DNA of 64,000 nt from CALFBG01 sp045110315 (GCA_045110315.1 JBGCFY010000002.1:1-64000); one strand, 5' to 3'; shown: positions 17,701 through 26,507, counted from the stretch's first letter. The notes: generated by a model from the sequence alone, not told the origin. A program made the numbers and translations.

Positions 17701-19051
17701 CGTTGCCTTGGTTGTAAATAGCAGTTCGATTACGGTATATTTAGATGGTGTTGGTAGCACCCATAATGTTACTCCGGGGGTAATTGATTTTAGTGTAAAT
17801 ACGCTAGTAGGAAGTTACCAAGGTTGGGGAAGTCGAAATTTTGATGGAATGATCGATGAAGTTTGTATTTGGGATAAAACGTTAAGTCAAACGGAAATCC
17901 GAGCAACGCGACACCTGACTAAAAAAGCTGAAGATGATCCTAATCTTTTAGCCTATTATCAATTTAACCGAGGGAATGGATTGGTAACGGATAGAGTTGG
18001 TGTTCGTCACGCTACGATGACTGGGGCAGCGGGCAGAACGAGTTCTACGGCTCCCGTAGGTGGCGGTGTAAGTGCTGCTGAAAACGTAATGAGTGGTGGT
18101 ACTAAAAGTTTTGGAACTACTGGATTACAATTAGACTTTCCGGCAGTTGGAACTTATCCTAACGGCGAAGTTTTTGTCACTAGAATTAATCTTGCACCCG
18201 ATGCAAGTCCTGATAATAATAATCTAAGTCGTAGTTATTGGGTCATTAATAACTATGGAAGTAATAAAACTTTTTCTCCGCTCGATGGAATTCATTTCTC
18301 AGCGATTGGTTACGTCAATCCTAACGATGCAATCGAACCAGCAGGTTTTGCTTTGTACAAACGAAGTTCCAACGAGGATGGAAGTACTTGGGGAAATTAT
18401 ATTGATCAAGGAGATGTGGCAACGGCAGGTGCAGACGGCGCAGTAAGTTTTACCACTAACAATGGCATTAATAGTTTTAGCCAATTTGTAGTTACTAGTT
18501 TGACTAACCTTTCTTTACCCGTCGAATTACTAGCGTTTACGGCTCGACTCACTGCATCAGAAACAGTTGATTTGCGTTGGCAAACAGCAAGTGAAAAAGA
18601 TCATGATTACTTCGAATTAGAACGTAGTCGTACTGGGCAAGTTTTTGAAAGTTTACATCGTAGAACTGTTCAAGGAAATTCAATAAGCACTAAAAATTAT
18701 AACTGGGAAGATCGCCAACCCTACCAAGGTACGTCGTATTATCGATTGAAGATGGTAGCACTTGATGGCACGGTAAGTTATTCTGAAATAGCTCCGGTTA
18801 CCATCAATGCCTTAGCGGAAGATTTTGTGGTGTTTCCTAATCCGGTAGCGAAAGAGCACATTTTGCAAATCAAGTCAAACTTAGATACTGCCTTTGACTT
18901 TAGTTTATTTGATGCAACTGGAAAATTAATCCGTCATCATCGAGTTATCCGTAACGTTGACCTTGACGTAAGTACACTAGCGGCAGGAGTTTATTTTTAT
19001 CAAATTGTTAGTGATCGTAAACTTAAAAATGGGAATGTTGTCATTAAATAA
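14738..19051 (+). CDS. Giant T9SS-secreted Asp-box / PKD / LamG protein
   Basis: 1437 residues from ATG 14738 (MKIRMLTTLL; an upstream TTG at 14711 is rejected because it would bury the signal peptide). A signal peptide ends near VNAQ. A sortilin/sialidase-like beta-propeller region carries at least seven Asp boxes (STDKGENW ~172, TTDGGTTW ~214, STDAGANW ~261, STDAGMSF ~304, SNDAGESW ~363, SKDGGMNW ~659, STDGGNSW ~713). A PKD domain (~809-893), a LamG/concanavalin-like domain (~905-1070) and the PVELLAFTA-type module that often precedes T9SS tails come next. The tail itself starts near 1366 (VFPNPVAKE). No catalytic residues were recognised; binding or adhesion is possible. It lies inside the hydroxyproline cluster, 41 bp before the epimerase gene. 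Confidence 0.88.
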   Translation: MKIRMLTTLLLACFGLLVNAQQLENAYQRDAADLPNWVQLMYQKEANVEKVIDAYESYYRTHNFVKNGHTQYYKRWLRSLSRDINGLATNPKEISRSRVIENEAKFTERSKTVRELRGPNSQWQSLGPYDFDKEAQSVSYAAGAAHVYTVERATTDTDILYAGTATAGVWKSTDKGENWTLLTKDLIISSVLSLEIDYTDDKIVYFEGAGNLYKTTDGGTTWSVIGNAAFTALSHNVKDIVSDPTNHNILMLSSNHGLYRSTDAGANWTSILSGSFQEIEYHPTNPLIVYAIKQVADRTEFYKSTDAGMSFTIRSTGWPNPTATNEEQKRTEIAVSPADPNRVYALATGAANGGSGLYGIYRSNDAGESWTRTCCGPQPAGIPDETTNPNLMGWSDVGADDGGQYYYDLALGVSATDADSIYVAGVNLWYSGDAGVSFTCPAKWSHSYKANYVHADIHDIKVYGNELWIACDGGLFFSTNNGTNIDRKMYGIQGTDFWGFGTGFWDGEVMLGGTYHNGTLLKDNDVYLNGWLSTDGGDNIRGFANFGKERIVYSDYNKKMLPGDRTTAITTYGFDKKPNASYIIGESSQLEFDPRCYNIIYSGVDQDLWKTEDDGASFDLLYSFSDKITSIEVAWSDPNRIYAATWGSYWGNDKKMWRSKDGGMNWTEITPLSSGSWVAYDITVSSENEDVLWAARVHQSTYYGASDGNKIYKSTDGGNSWTNITTADLDGEYITNLEHQRGSNGGVYLATRRAVYYRNNTMSNWELFNNNLPLNTTSTQLVPYYREGKIRNGTSRGVYECDFYENTAPSAQIAADKLTSFCTRDLIQYTDHSALNESSASWQWQFPGGTPSSSTLRNPQVTYSNPGSYDVSLTVTDTYGSDSQTLTNFISITGECEADTIPGNALQLSSAGDYLTIPDLGMSTNEVSFSAWIKPNGIQADYTGIIMTESGSAAGLNLGPNNVLAYHWPGGQWWWDSGLTVPSDKWSHVALVVNSSSITVYLDGVGSTHNVTPGVIDFSVNTLVGSYQGWGSRNFDGMIDEVCIWDKTLSQTEIRATRHLTKKAEDDPNLLAYYQFNRGNGLVTDRVGVRHATMTGAAGRTSSTAPVGGGVSAAENVMSGGTKSFGTTGLQLDFPAVGTYPNGEVFVTRINLAPDASPDNNNLSRSYWVINNYGSNKTFSPLDGIHFSAIGYVNPNDAIEPAGFALYKRSSNEDGSTWGNYIDQGDVATAGADGAVSFTTNNGINSFSQFVVTSLTNLSLPVELLAFTARLTASETVDLRWQTASEKDHDYFELERSRTGQVFESLHRRTVQGNSISTKNYNWEDRQPYQGTSYYRLKMVALDGTVSYSEIAPVTINALAEDFVVFPNPVAKEHILQIKSNLDTAFDFSLFDATGKLIRHHRVIRNVDLDVSTLAAGVYFYQIVSDRKLKNGNVVIK

Positions 19052-19092
19052 CTTGAAATAAGTACTTGGACAAAACTTAAATTTATACTTCA

Positions 19093-20091
19093 ATGAAACA
19101 TTCTTTTTCTTGTATCGATGCACATACTTGTGGTAATCCGGTGCGTGTGGTTGTCAAAGGTATTCCGACGTTGGAAGGAAAGACCATGAGTGAAAAGCGT
19201 CAACACTTCCTAAAAGAATTTGATTGGATTCGTAAAGGATTAATGTTTGAACCACGAGGACATGATATGATGTCTGGAAGTATGCTTTATCCTCCTACCG
19301 ACGAAGCCAACGATGTTGGCATTTTATTTATTGAAACTAGCGGTTGTCTCCCCATGTGTGGTCATGGTACCATTGGAACGGTGACCGTAGCAATTGAAGA
19401 AGGTTTGGTAAGTCCTAAAGTACCGGGTGAATTACGCTTGGAAACGCCTGCAGGCTTGGTTTTGGTCAGCTACCAAGAAACAGCAGGAAAAGTTACTTCA
19501 GTCAAATTAAAAAACATCCCTGCTTATTTGGCAGCGGAAGGTCTTAAAATCGAATGTCCCGACTTAGGCATGCTGACAATTGATGTTGCTTACGGTGGTA
19601 ACTATTATGCCATCGTAGAGGAACAACCTAATTTCTCTGGGATTCAAGACTACACTGCAAACGACTTAATTCGTTGGAGTCCGATTCTTCGTCAAAAAAT
19701 TAACGAAGCCTATGAATTTATCCATCCCGAAAATCCGACGATTGCAGGACTTAGTCATTTGCTATGGGCTGGTAAACCCATTCATGAAAAAGCTACCGCT
19801 AGAAATGCTGTTTTTTATGGCGATAAAGCTATTGATCGTTCTCCCTGTGGAACAGGAACTTCAGCGCGGATGGCGCAATGGTTTGCCAAAGGGAAACTAA
19901 AGCAAGGAACTCCCTTTATTCATGAAAGCATCATTGGAAGTCAATTTACTGGTACGATTGAAGAACTCACTACGGTTGGAGATTACGAGGCGATTGTACC
20001 AAGTATTGAAGGTTGGGCACGCGTCACTGGATATAACACGATTTTGATTGACGAGGAAGATCCTTATGCCTTTGGTTTTCAAGTGATTTAA
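19093..20091 (+). CDS. 4-hydroxyproline 2-epimerase (proline racemase family)
   Basis: 332 residues. It would interconvert trans-4-hydroxy-L-proline and cis-4-hydroxy-D-proline without a cofactor, the first step of hydroxyproline use. Both catalytic cysteines are present: Cys89 in MCGHGTIG and Cys252 in DRSPCGTGTS. A Thr at the second site would indicate a trans-3-hydroxyproline dehydratase instead. The IDAHTCGNP start motif is also typical. It lies 41 bp after the T9SS gene and 27 bp before the dehydrogenase gene. The choice of epimerase over plain proline racemase rests mainly on its neighbours. Confidence 0.9.
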   Translation: MKHSFSCIDAHTCGNPVRVVVKGIPTLEGKTMSEKRQHFLKEFDWIRKGLMFEPRGHDMMSGSMLYPPTDEANDVGILFIETSGCLPMCGHGTIGTVTVAIEEGLVSPKVPGELRLETPAGLVLVSYQETAGKVTSVKLKNIPAYLAAEGLKIECPDLGMLTIDVAYGGNYYAIVEEQPNFSGIQDYTANDLIRWSPILRQKINEAYEFIHPENPTIAGLSHLLWAGKPIHEKATARNAVFYGDKAIDRSPCGTGTSARMAQWFAKGKLKQGTPFIHESIIGSQFTGTIEELTTVGDYEAIVPSIEGWARVTGYNTILIDEEDPYAFGFQVI

Positions 20092-20118
20092 TTTTTAAGT
20101 CTAATACAAATAGAGATT

Positions 20119-21372
20119 ATGAAAAAGAAGGATGTGGTGGTGATCGGTGGCGGTGTCATTGGACTTTCTTGTGCGTACTATTTGCAAGAAGCGGGCTGTC
20201 AAGTAACTATAATTGATCAAGGAACGATGGAAGATGGCTGTTCTTATGGTAATGCGGGGATGGTTACTCCAAGTCATTTTGTACCCTTGGCAGCGCCAGG
20301 AATGATTCAAAAAGGAATGATGTGGATGTTTAATCCGGAGAGTCCTTTTTACATTAAACCTCGTTTTGATCTTGACCTGTTTTCTTGGGCTTGGAAATTT
20401 TACCGTGCTGCTTCTCCACAACGCGTTGAACGAGCCGCACCAGTTTTGAGAGATGTAAGTTTGTTAAGTAAGCAATTATTTAAGGAGTTTGCCGAGCAAG
20501 CAGCTTTTCAGTTTGCCTTTGAAGAACGCGGTATTTTAATGATGTACAAAACGGACAAAGCAGGAGAAGAGGAAGCGCACAATGCTCGCATGGCAGGCAA
20601 ATTAGGTATCGAAGCCAATACTTTATCCCTCGCAGCGGTCAAAGAATTGGAACCCAATATTAATTTAGATATCCTCGGTGCAGTGCATTATCCCGGAGAT
20701 GCACATTTATCCCCTGCTTTATTTTTAAAAGCGCTCAAGGCTAATTTGATAGAAAACGGGACGAATATCCTTCCTCGAACTACGGTAAAACAGCTTGAAC
20801 TCAAAGGGAATAAAATCCAAAAAATCATTACCGACCAAGGCGATTTCACTGCTGATGAATATATCTTAGCGACGGGCTCTTGGTCTCCAATCCTTGCTAA
20901 AAAATTACAGCTCAAAATTCCAATTCAGGCAGGAAAAGGCTATAGTTTTACCTTAGCAAAACCAATGGCTAAGTTGAATACCCCCGCTATTTTAATGGAA
21001 GCAAAAATTGCAGTGACTCCCATGGAAGAACAATTGCGATTTGCGGGAACAATGGAAATTGCGGGCTTAGACTTAAGTATTAACCCGCGAAGAGTAAAGG
21101 GAATTATTAAATCTATTCCCGCCTATTTACCCGACTTTGCGGGACAGCGCTACGAAGATCTAAAAATATGGAAGGGCTTACGACCTTGCTCTCCCGATGG
21201 CTTACCTTTCGTTGGTAGGGCTCAACGTTATACCAATTTATCCATTGCCGCAGGACACGCTATGCTCGGTCTTACCTTAGGTCCTGCAACCGGCAAACTC
21301 ATTGCTGAAAGCTTGCTCGGTCAACCAACTTCTTGCGCGATTGACTTGCTCGACCCAGAACGATACGATTAA
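20119..21372 (+). CDS. FAD-dependent D-amino-acid dehydrogenase, likely D-hydroxyproline dehydrogenase
   Basis: 417-residue DadA-like flavoprotein of the DAO superfamily. The FAD-binding motif is at the N-terminus (VVVIGGGVIGLSCAYYLQEA), and GLRPCSPDGLPFVG near the C-terminus is the conserved DAO segment. Together with the upstream epimerase it would oxidise cis-4-hydroxy-D-proline to 1-pyrroline-4-hydroxy-2-carboxylate, the deaminase substrate. It completes the four-enzyme route to 2-oxoglutarate in this window. Electrons probably go to the respiratory chain, as for DadA. Substrate identity is inferred from context. Confidence 0.88.
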   Translation: MKKKDVVVIGGGVIGLSCAYYLQEAGCQVTIIDQGTMEDGCSYGNAGMVTPSHFVPLAAPGMIQKGMMWMFNPESPFYIKPRFDLDLFSWAWKFYRAASPQRVERAAPVLRDVSLLSKQLFKEFAEQAAFQFAFEERGILMMYKTDKAGEEEAHNARMAGKLGIEANTLSLAAVKELEPNINLDILGAVHYPGDAHLSPALFLKALKANLIENGTNILPRTTVKQLELKGNKIQKIITDQGDFTADEYILATGSWSPILAKKLQLKIPIQAGKGYSFTLAKPMAKLNTPAILMEAKIAVTPMEEQLRFAGTMEIAGLDLSINPRRVKGIIKSIPAYLPDFAGQRYEDLKIWKGLRPCSPDGLPFVGRAQRYTNLSIAAGHAMLGLTLGPATGKLIAESLLGQPTSCAIDLLDPERYD

Positions 21373-21612
21373 GAAGCTGTAATTCTGTCAGTTGTTTGAT
21401 GAGGAAAATGCCCTTTTGGCAAATTAAAAACACAAAATCAGTCACTTTGACGTGTTTTTGGGCATGGAATGCTTGTTGATCTGTAGTAAGTAATTCGTGG
21501 AGATTAATTTTAACTTTTAAGTCAGTTTGAATCCAAGAATTATTTAGGAGTTGTTTAAAAAGAATGAAATAGTTCGGGTAAGTAAAAGAGCTATTTCCTA
21601 AAATAAAGAGAC

Positions 21613-21915
21613 ATGATCAAGCATTATTTTATGGTAGAATTTGAACTACCAGTACCCTTGACGCCAGAGTTATTAAGTCTAGTGCCCGAACACCGGATGG
21701 CTGTAAATCGACTCTTGACGTCAGGTAAGATCAAGAGCTACTCTCTCGCTGCCGATTATTCTAAAATATGGGCGATTTTTGTAGGAAAGTCTGAGTTTGA
21801 GGTTATGGAAAGCATTTCGATGCTACCCTTGAGCGAGTACATGGTACCGCGCGTAGATAGTTTGGCTTTTCACAATGAAGCTTTCGAATTGGCAACGCCT
21901 ATTTCTTATAACTAG
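21613..21915 (+). CDS. Small muconolactone-isomerase-like protein
   Basis: 100 residues with the ferredoxin-like layout of muconolactone delta-isomerase and YCII-type proteins: MVEFELPVPLTPELLSLVPE at the start, then SGKIKSYSLA, WAIFVGKSEFEVMESISMLP and LSEYMVPRVDSL. It lies 240 bp after the dehydrogenase gene on the same strand. No aromatic catabolism genes are near, so a true muconolactone role is unlikely. A stress- or substrate-binding role is possible but not supported by anything here. Confidence 0.65.
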   Translation: MIKHYFMVEFELPVPLTPELLSLVPEHRMAVNRLLTSGKIKSYSLAADYSKIWAIFVGKSEFEVMESISMLPLSEYMVPRVDSLAFHNEAFELATPISYN

Positions 21916-22026
21916 CGGAGAGGGTTTAAGAAAAAGTACTTTGACGATTCGTCAAAGCGTAAGTAATTAACGATTGTTAGTGAATAGCAATTGGTTTTCA
22001 TGAGATATAATTTTTGAGTTTATTGT

Positions 22027-22064
22027 AACGCTAATCGTTCTATTTGAATGATTAGCGTTTTTTA
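22027..22064 (+). terminator. Intrinsic terminator after the muconolactone-isomerase-like gene
   Basis: AACGCTAATCGTTC (22027-22040) pairs with 22046-22059, 14 bp including one G-T pair, around a 5-nt loop. A T tract follows. It separates the hydroxyproline region from the thioredoxin genes. Confidence 0.85.
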
Positions 22065-22179
22065 TTGGCTGTGTTTTTTGCTCTACAGATGGTTAATTAA
22101 TTGTTAAACCAACGTTTAAGAAACTTTGTCTTTGAACCTTTTTAGCATCTTGCGGTTTAACTTGGATAGCATAAAAAAT

Positions 22180-22674
22180 ATGAAAAACTTATTATTCTCC
22201 TTTTTAGCTTGCTTTTTTTTCTACACCAGTAGCGGACAATCTACTCCAATAAAGGTGTATAACAGTTTCGATGAAATGGAAGCGGCTATTCTAAAGTACG
22301 ATAACGATACAACTTATCTCATTAATTTTTGGGCAACTTGGTGTGCACCTTGTGTCAAGGAATTGCCTTATTTTGAAAAGGCTGCGACCGCCTATGCAGG
22401 TAAAAAATTCAAAATGATACTGGTGAGTTTAGATTTTGCGGAGCAATTGGATAAAAAAGTCATTCCTTTTGTGAAGGATCGCAAAATACAGTCGGAAGTA
22501 GTGCTGTTGGATGATCAACAAGCTAATAAATGGATTGATCGAGTATCGCCGGAATGGTCTGGAGCAATTCCAATTACTTTAGTGTACAAAGGAGAAAAAC
22601 GCGCATTTTATGAAAAAGAATTTCATAGTGTCAAAGAATTAGAAGAAATTATCAACCCATTTTTTAATAACTAA
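22180..22674 (+). CDS. TlpA-like exported thioredoxin
   Basis: 164 residues from ATG 22180 (MKNLLFSFLA). A longer frame from a TTG at 22126 would place 18 residues before a normal signal peptide and is rejected. The mature part is a thioredoxin fold with the active-site motif NFWATWCAPCVKELP. It is likely periplasmic and acts on thiols or disulfides, as TlpA/ResA proteins do. It lies 13 bp before a second thioredoxin-fold gene, so the two are probably cotranscribed. Confidence 0.85.
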   Translation: MKNLLFSFLACFFFYTSSGQSTPIKVYNSFDEMEAAILKYDNDTTYLINFWATWCAPCVKELPYFEKAATAYAGKKFKMILVSLDFAEQLDKKVIPFVKDRKIQSEVVLLDDQQANKWIDRVSPEWSGAIPITLVYKGEKRAFYEKEFHSVKELEEIINPFFNN

Positions 22675-22687
22675 TATTAAATCAGTA

Positions 22688-23293
22688 ATGAAAAAATTCA
22701 CGCTTTTACTAGGCTTATTCGTAGTCGCTTGTTCTATGATCTCTGCGGTATATATTCACAACGGTTACCACGTTGGTGACGTTGCAGAAGACTTTTCTTT
22801 GAAAAATGTTGATGGCAAAATGGTTTCCTTGGCGGATTATAAAGAAGCTAAAGGATACATTGTCGTATTTACTTGTAACCACTGCCCTTATTCTGTGATG
22901 TATGAAGATCGAATTATTGAGTTACAAAAAACTTACGGCCCACAAGGGTATCCAGTAATTGCGATTAATCCAAATGATCCTGCTGTTCAACCAGGTGATT
23001 CTTTTGAAGATATGAGAGTAAGAGCAAAAGAGAAAGCTTTCAATTTTGCTTATTTATTTGACGAAGGTCAGAAAGTATTCCCAAAATTCGGTGCAACCAG
23101 AACGCCACACGTCTTTTTATTGGATAAATCACGCACAGTAAAGTATATCGGTGCCATTGATGACAATCCAAAAGCAGCGGATAAAGTGGAAGAAACGTAC
23201 TTGGTCGATGCGATCAAAGCTTTGCAAGCAGGTAAGAACCCTGAACCCTCTTTCACTAAAGCGGTAGGATGCTCTATCAAGGTCTCTAAATAA
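22688..23293 (+). CDS. Exported redoxin-family (AhpC/TSA-like) protein
   Basis: 201 residues with an N-terminal signal or anchor segment (MKKFTLLLGLFVVACSMISA; the Cys is not in a good lipobox). A thioredoxin-like domain carries a CxxC motif, CNHCPYS, at about residue 80, with the conserved FAYLFDEGQKV and GATRTPHVFLLD segments. Proteins of this type are common in Bacteroidota next to TlpA-like thioredoxins. The pair may act together in periplasmic thiol chemistry; the partner substrate is unknown. A strong terminator follows. Confidence 0.85.
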   Translation: MKKFTLLLGLFVVACSMISAVYIHNGYHVGDVAEDFSLKNVDGKMVSLADYKEAKGYIVVFTCNHCPYSVMYEDRIIELQKTYGPQGYPVIAINPNDPAVQPGDSFEDMRVRAKEKAFNFAYLFDEGQKVFPKFGATRTPHVFLLDKSRTVKYIGAIDDNPKAADKVEETYLVDAIKALQAGKNPEPSFTKAVGCSIKVSK

Positions 23294-23315
23294 AGATCGT
23301 TCGATATCGGGCACT

Positions 23316-23351
23316 AAAAAGCCTTCCTCGATTCACCGAGGAAGGCTTTTT
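23316..23351 (+). terminator. Intrinsic terminator after the thioredoxin pair
   Basis: A perfect 15-bp stem, AAAAAGCCTTCCTCG (23316-23330) with 23337-23351, and a 6-nt loop. The right arm ends in five T residues. The A/T-extended stem could also stop transcription from the right. Confidence 0.85.
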
Positions 23352-23390
23352 GCATGAAAGTGATTTAAAACTCCCAAAATGACTTCAAAT

Positions 23391-23423
23391 AAAAAAAGAC
23401 CTTACTACAATTGTAGCAGGTCT
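23391..23423 (-). terminator. Terminator downstream of tRNA-Val
   Basis: On the minus strand the sequence after the tRNA CCA forms a stem (AGACCT pairs with AGGTCT and CTAC with GTAG, with a small internal bulge) followed by a run of seven T residues. Confidence 0.7.
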
Positions 23424-23427
23424 TTTT

Positions 23428-23505
23428 TGGTGGGCGATGAGAGACTCGAACTCCCGACCCCCTGGGTGTAAACCAGGTGCTCTGAACCAACTGAGCTAAT
23501 CACCC
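23428..23505 (-). tRNA. tRNA-Val (anticodon TAC)
   Basis: Read on the minus strand, the acceptor stem GGGTGAT pairs with ATCGCCC (one G-T pair), and a D-arm with AGCTCAGTTGG follows. The anticodon loop TTTACAC has anticodon TAC inside the stem CTGGT/ACCAG, and the T-arm carries GTTCGAGTC. The discriminator A and the 3' CCA are encoded (23428-23431). This is the only tRNA gene seen in the window. Confidence 0.95.
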
Positions 23506-23665
23506 TTGTATCAAACTAAAAATCGCTTTACTTATTAAGCGACTGCAAAGATAATATTCCTTATTTAAAGATACAAGTCTTTTTTAAGAAAAATTTAAAA
23601 TATCGTAATCTTTTTATGCGTTCTAATTTTTAACTTTTATATTATTTTTACGTATCATATGATGT

Positions 23666-26482
23666 ATGGATCAAATAACAATGGCAGAAAAGGAAGAAAA
23701 AGCGCCTAAAAAGGGTGCTTCTAGTGGAATACTTCGTAAAATTCTATTAGGATTTGGAATCTTAATTAGTGTTGTGATACTGACACTAGTGCTTGTTGCT
23801 GCTTTTTTTGAAAAAGAAATCGGAGAGAAACTCATTCAAGAAATCAATCATAACTTAGAGGCAGAACTCTCCGTAGAAGAGTTTAACCTCTCCCTCCTCG
23901 CCAATTTTCCACTTGCTTCTGCTAATTTAGAAAAAGTAGTGCTTTCGGATACCCAAAAAGGAACACTACTCGAATCTGAGGAATTGTCCTTCCAATTTAG
24001 TCTTTTTAACTTATTTGCTTCCAACATCGAAGTCAAGTCGGTAGTGGTGCAAAATGGGGCACTTTTCATTGCGGTAGACAAAAAGGGGCGAACGAATTAC
24101 GATATTCTTAAGCAAAGCACAGAAAAAGAAGCAGAGGAATCAACAGCATCAACGGAGGAAGATGAATTTACTTTATCTTTTGAAGAAGCTAGACTAGAAG
24201 ACGTTGAATTGATTTACGTGGATGAACGTGCAAAGCAAGAGCTGAAAATGCAACTTAACGAAGCAGTAATCTCCGGGCAATTTTCGAGTAACCGTTTTTC
24301 ACTTACTAGCTTTGCGGAAATTAAGTCCAATTTCATGGAGGTAGAAGATAGTCGTTACTTAGTCGGTAAGGATTTGGTATACGATGCTAAGCTAGATGTT
24401 GACTTAGAAAAAGGTCGCTACGTTTTTAAGGAAGTGGATCTCGCGGTGCAGGGCAATGTATTTACCATTAATGGATTGATCGAGCAAACGGGAAAGAACA
24501 CTGATTTTGATTTGATCATTACGGGGAAAGATTGTAACCTAGAGTCTGTCATCCAACTTTTGCCGGAGGAACAACTTAAATATTTTAGTGATTTTAAAAG
24601 TAAAGGCACTTTCTTGTTTTCTACGAAAGTACAGGGACGCTTAAACGATAAAGAGACGCCTTCGATCGTTGCTAATTTTGGTTTAGATAATGGGAAGGTT
24701 TCCAGTAAACGATTGGGGCAATCTTTAAAAGATGTAACTTTTACGGCAAAATATACCAACGGAAAATCTCGCTCTAATAAAACAACGGTTTTTGAAATCT
24801 CCGATTTCAAAGCTTATTTCAACCGAGAACTATTACGATCTAAGTTGAAAGTAAGTAATTTAGATCGACCATTTATTGAGTTTGGTTTGGATGGTGTTAT
24901 TCCTATGGACGCCGTTTATGGGCTATTGGAAAAAGAAACGATTACCGATGGTGACGGAGAAGTAGAAATTAAAAACTTACGATTGAAAGGTCGTTACGAA
25001 GATATGTTGAGTACCAGCAGAATCAGTAGAGTTAAATCTTCGGGTGCCATTGAATTTGATGATGCTGGGCTAACTATTAATGGAGAGGAAGTCGTTATTG
25101 ATCGGGGCGTTTTAAAGTTGTTAAATAATAGTGTAATTGTTAATAACATCGAAATAGAAGGCGCGGGGAGTGAAATTATTTTGGATGGTAAATTTTTGAA
25201 TGTCTTGCCGGTTTTATTTGCAGATTCCCTCAATTCTAAATCTGCCGAGCTTAAATTTGACGCTCAGTTACACGCGCCTACAATGGATATTGATCGGTTA
25301 CTTGCTCTTTCGGAAGCACCCGAAACGGTGGTTAATGGTCAACGCCGCAAAGCGGGATCAATCGAAGCAAAAGTTGCCAAAACGCAGAAAAGAGAACGCA
25401 TCACAAAATTCTTAAAAGGAAATTTCAAAGCTCGCATCGACGAGTTTAATTACAATAAAATTGAAGGCTCTGATTTTAATGGAAATTTAAAATTTGATAA
25501 TAATGAATTGATCATTAAAGGAAAAACCATTGCAATGGATGGTGAATTTGACTTGGATGGTAAAATGTTTTTTAAAGATCGACCTTACTTAAAAGCAAAA
25601 TTGGCTTGCGATGGTATTGATGTTAAGGAGTTTTTTCGACAGACTGAAAACTTTGGACAAGATGTGCTGAAAGATAAACACGTGAAAGGGAAACTACACG
25701 CTAATTTGGCACTGAATGCCTTTTGGAACGAAGCGGGTACTTTTGAGGAAGATAAGCTAAAAGTATTAGGCGAAATTAGTATTATGAATGGAGAACTCAT
25801 CGGTTTAAAAATGCTCTACGACTTTTCTAACTTCATTAAACTGCGAGATTTAAAACGAATCAAGTTTGTCAACTTACAAAATGTTTTTGAAATTCGAAAA
25901 AGCCGACTTTACATTCCTGCAATGTTCATTCAAAGTAATGCCTTAAACCTTACGATTAGTGGAGAGCATTCTTTTGAGAACGATATTGATTATAATATTA
26001 AAGTCAATGCGGGCCAAGTCCTATGGAATAAACTTAAAAAGAGTAACCCTGATTATCGCCCGATCAAAGCGGAGAAGAAAGGTTGGTTTAATTTGTATTA
26101 CCGCATTTACGGGACGCTGACGAAGTATAAGATGAAAAAAGATCGCCGTACGGTTAAGAAAAAATTTCTGCGGAGTGAACATTTGAAAAAAGAAATTCGT
26201 GCTGCTCTGAAAAAAGAATTTGGCAGCATGGCAAACCCTGTTGCTACCTTAGAAAAACCGAAAATAGCGACGAAAGAGGAATATGATGACGACGATGAAG
26301 TGGAATATATCGATGGTTTTGAGGACGATCCATTTGGAGATGAAGAAGTACCCGAGGAAGAAGCTTCGGACGAAGTTTTGGAAGGAAAACCTAAAGAAGA
26401 AACGGTAGAATTACCCAAACCCAAAAAAGAAGAAGAGGAAGAGGATGAGGTAGAGTTTATTGATTTTGGGGACGATGGATAG
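23666..26482 (+). CDS. AsmA-family membrane-anchored protein
   Basis: 938 residues. One N-terminal membrane helix (about 25-47: ILLGFGILISVVILTLVLVA) is followed by a long beta-rich periplasmic region with the AsmA start pattern (NHNLEAELSVEEFNLSLLANFPLASANLEKV) and a C-terminal AsmA-like segment (SIMNGELIGLKMLYDFSNFI, IDYNIKVNAGQVLW). The last ~90 residues are strongly acidic with proline (DDDDEVEYIDGFEDDPFGDE). AsmA/TamB-type proteins are linked to outer-membrane lipid or protein transport and assembly. Bacteroidota carry several such paralogues of unknown individual role. It is monocistronic, with a terminator after it. Confidence 0.85.
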   Translation: MDQITMAEKEEKAPKKGASSGILRKILLGFGILISVVILTLVLVAAFFEKEIGEKLIQEINHNLEAELSVEEFNLSLLANFPLASANLEKVVLSDTQKGTLLESEELSFQFSLFNLFASNIEVKSVVVQNGALFIAVDKKGRTNYDILKQSTEKEAEESTASTEEDEFTLSFEEARLEDVELIYVDERAKQELKMQLNEAVISGQFSSNRFSLTSFAEIKSNFMEVEDSRYLVGKDLVYDAKLDVDLEKGRYVFKEVDLAVQGNVFTINGLIEQTGKNTDFDLIITGKDCNLESVIQLLPEEQLKYFSDFKSKGTFLFSTKVQGRLNDKETPSIVANFGLDNGKVSSKRLGQSLKDVTFTAKYTNGKSRSNKTTVFEISDFKAYFNRELLRSKLKVSNLDRPFIEFGLDGVIPMDAVYGLLEKETITDGDGEVEIKNLRLKGRYEDMLSTSRISRVKSSGAIEFDDAGLTINGEEVVIDRGVLKLLNNSVIVNNIEIEGAGSEIILDGKFLNVLPVLFADSLNSKSAELKFDAQLHAPTMDIDRLLALSEAPETVVNGQRRKAGSIEAKVAKTQKRERITKFLKGNFKARIDEFNYNKIEGSDFNGNLKFDNNELIIKGKTIAMDGEFDLDGKMFFKDRPYLKAKLACDGIDVKEFFRQTENFGQDVLKDKHVKGKLHANLALNAFWNEAGTFEEDKLKVLGEISIMNGELIGLKMLYDFSNFIKLRDLKRIKFVNLQNVFEIRKSRLYIPAMFIQSNALNLTISGEHSFENDIDYNIKVNAGQVLWNKLKKSNPDYRPIKAEKKGWFNLYYRIYGTLTKYKMKKDRRTVKKKFLRSEHLKKEIRAALKKEFGSMANPVATLEKPKIATKEEYDDDDEVEYIDGFEDDPFGDEEVPEEEASDEVLEGKPKEETVELPKPKKEEEEEDEVEFIDFGDDG

Positions 26483-26507
26483 CAAGAAAAAAAAGAGTAT
26501 TTTAAAA

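Noticed and set aside
21425..21452. AAAAACAC...GTGTTTTT inverted repeat after the D-hydroxyproline dehydrogenase gene
   Set aside because: Only 8 bp with a long ~18-nt loop; too weak to call as a terminator with confidence.
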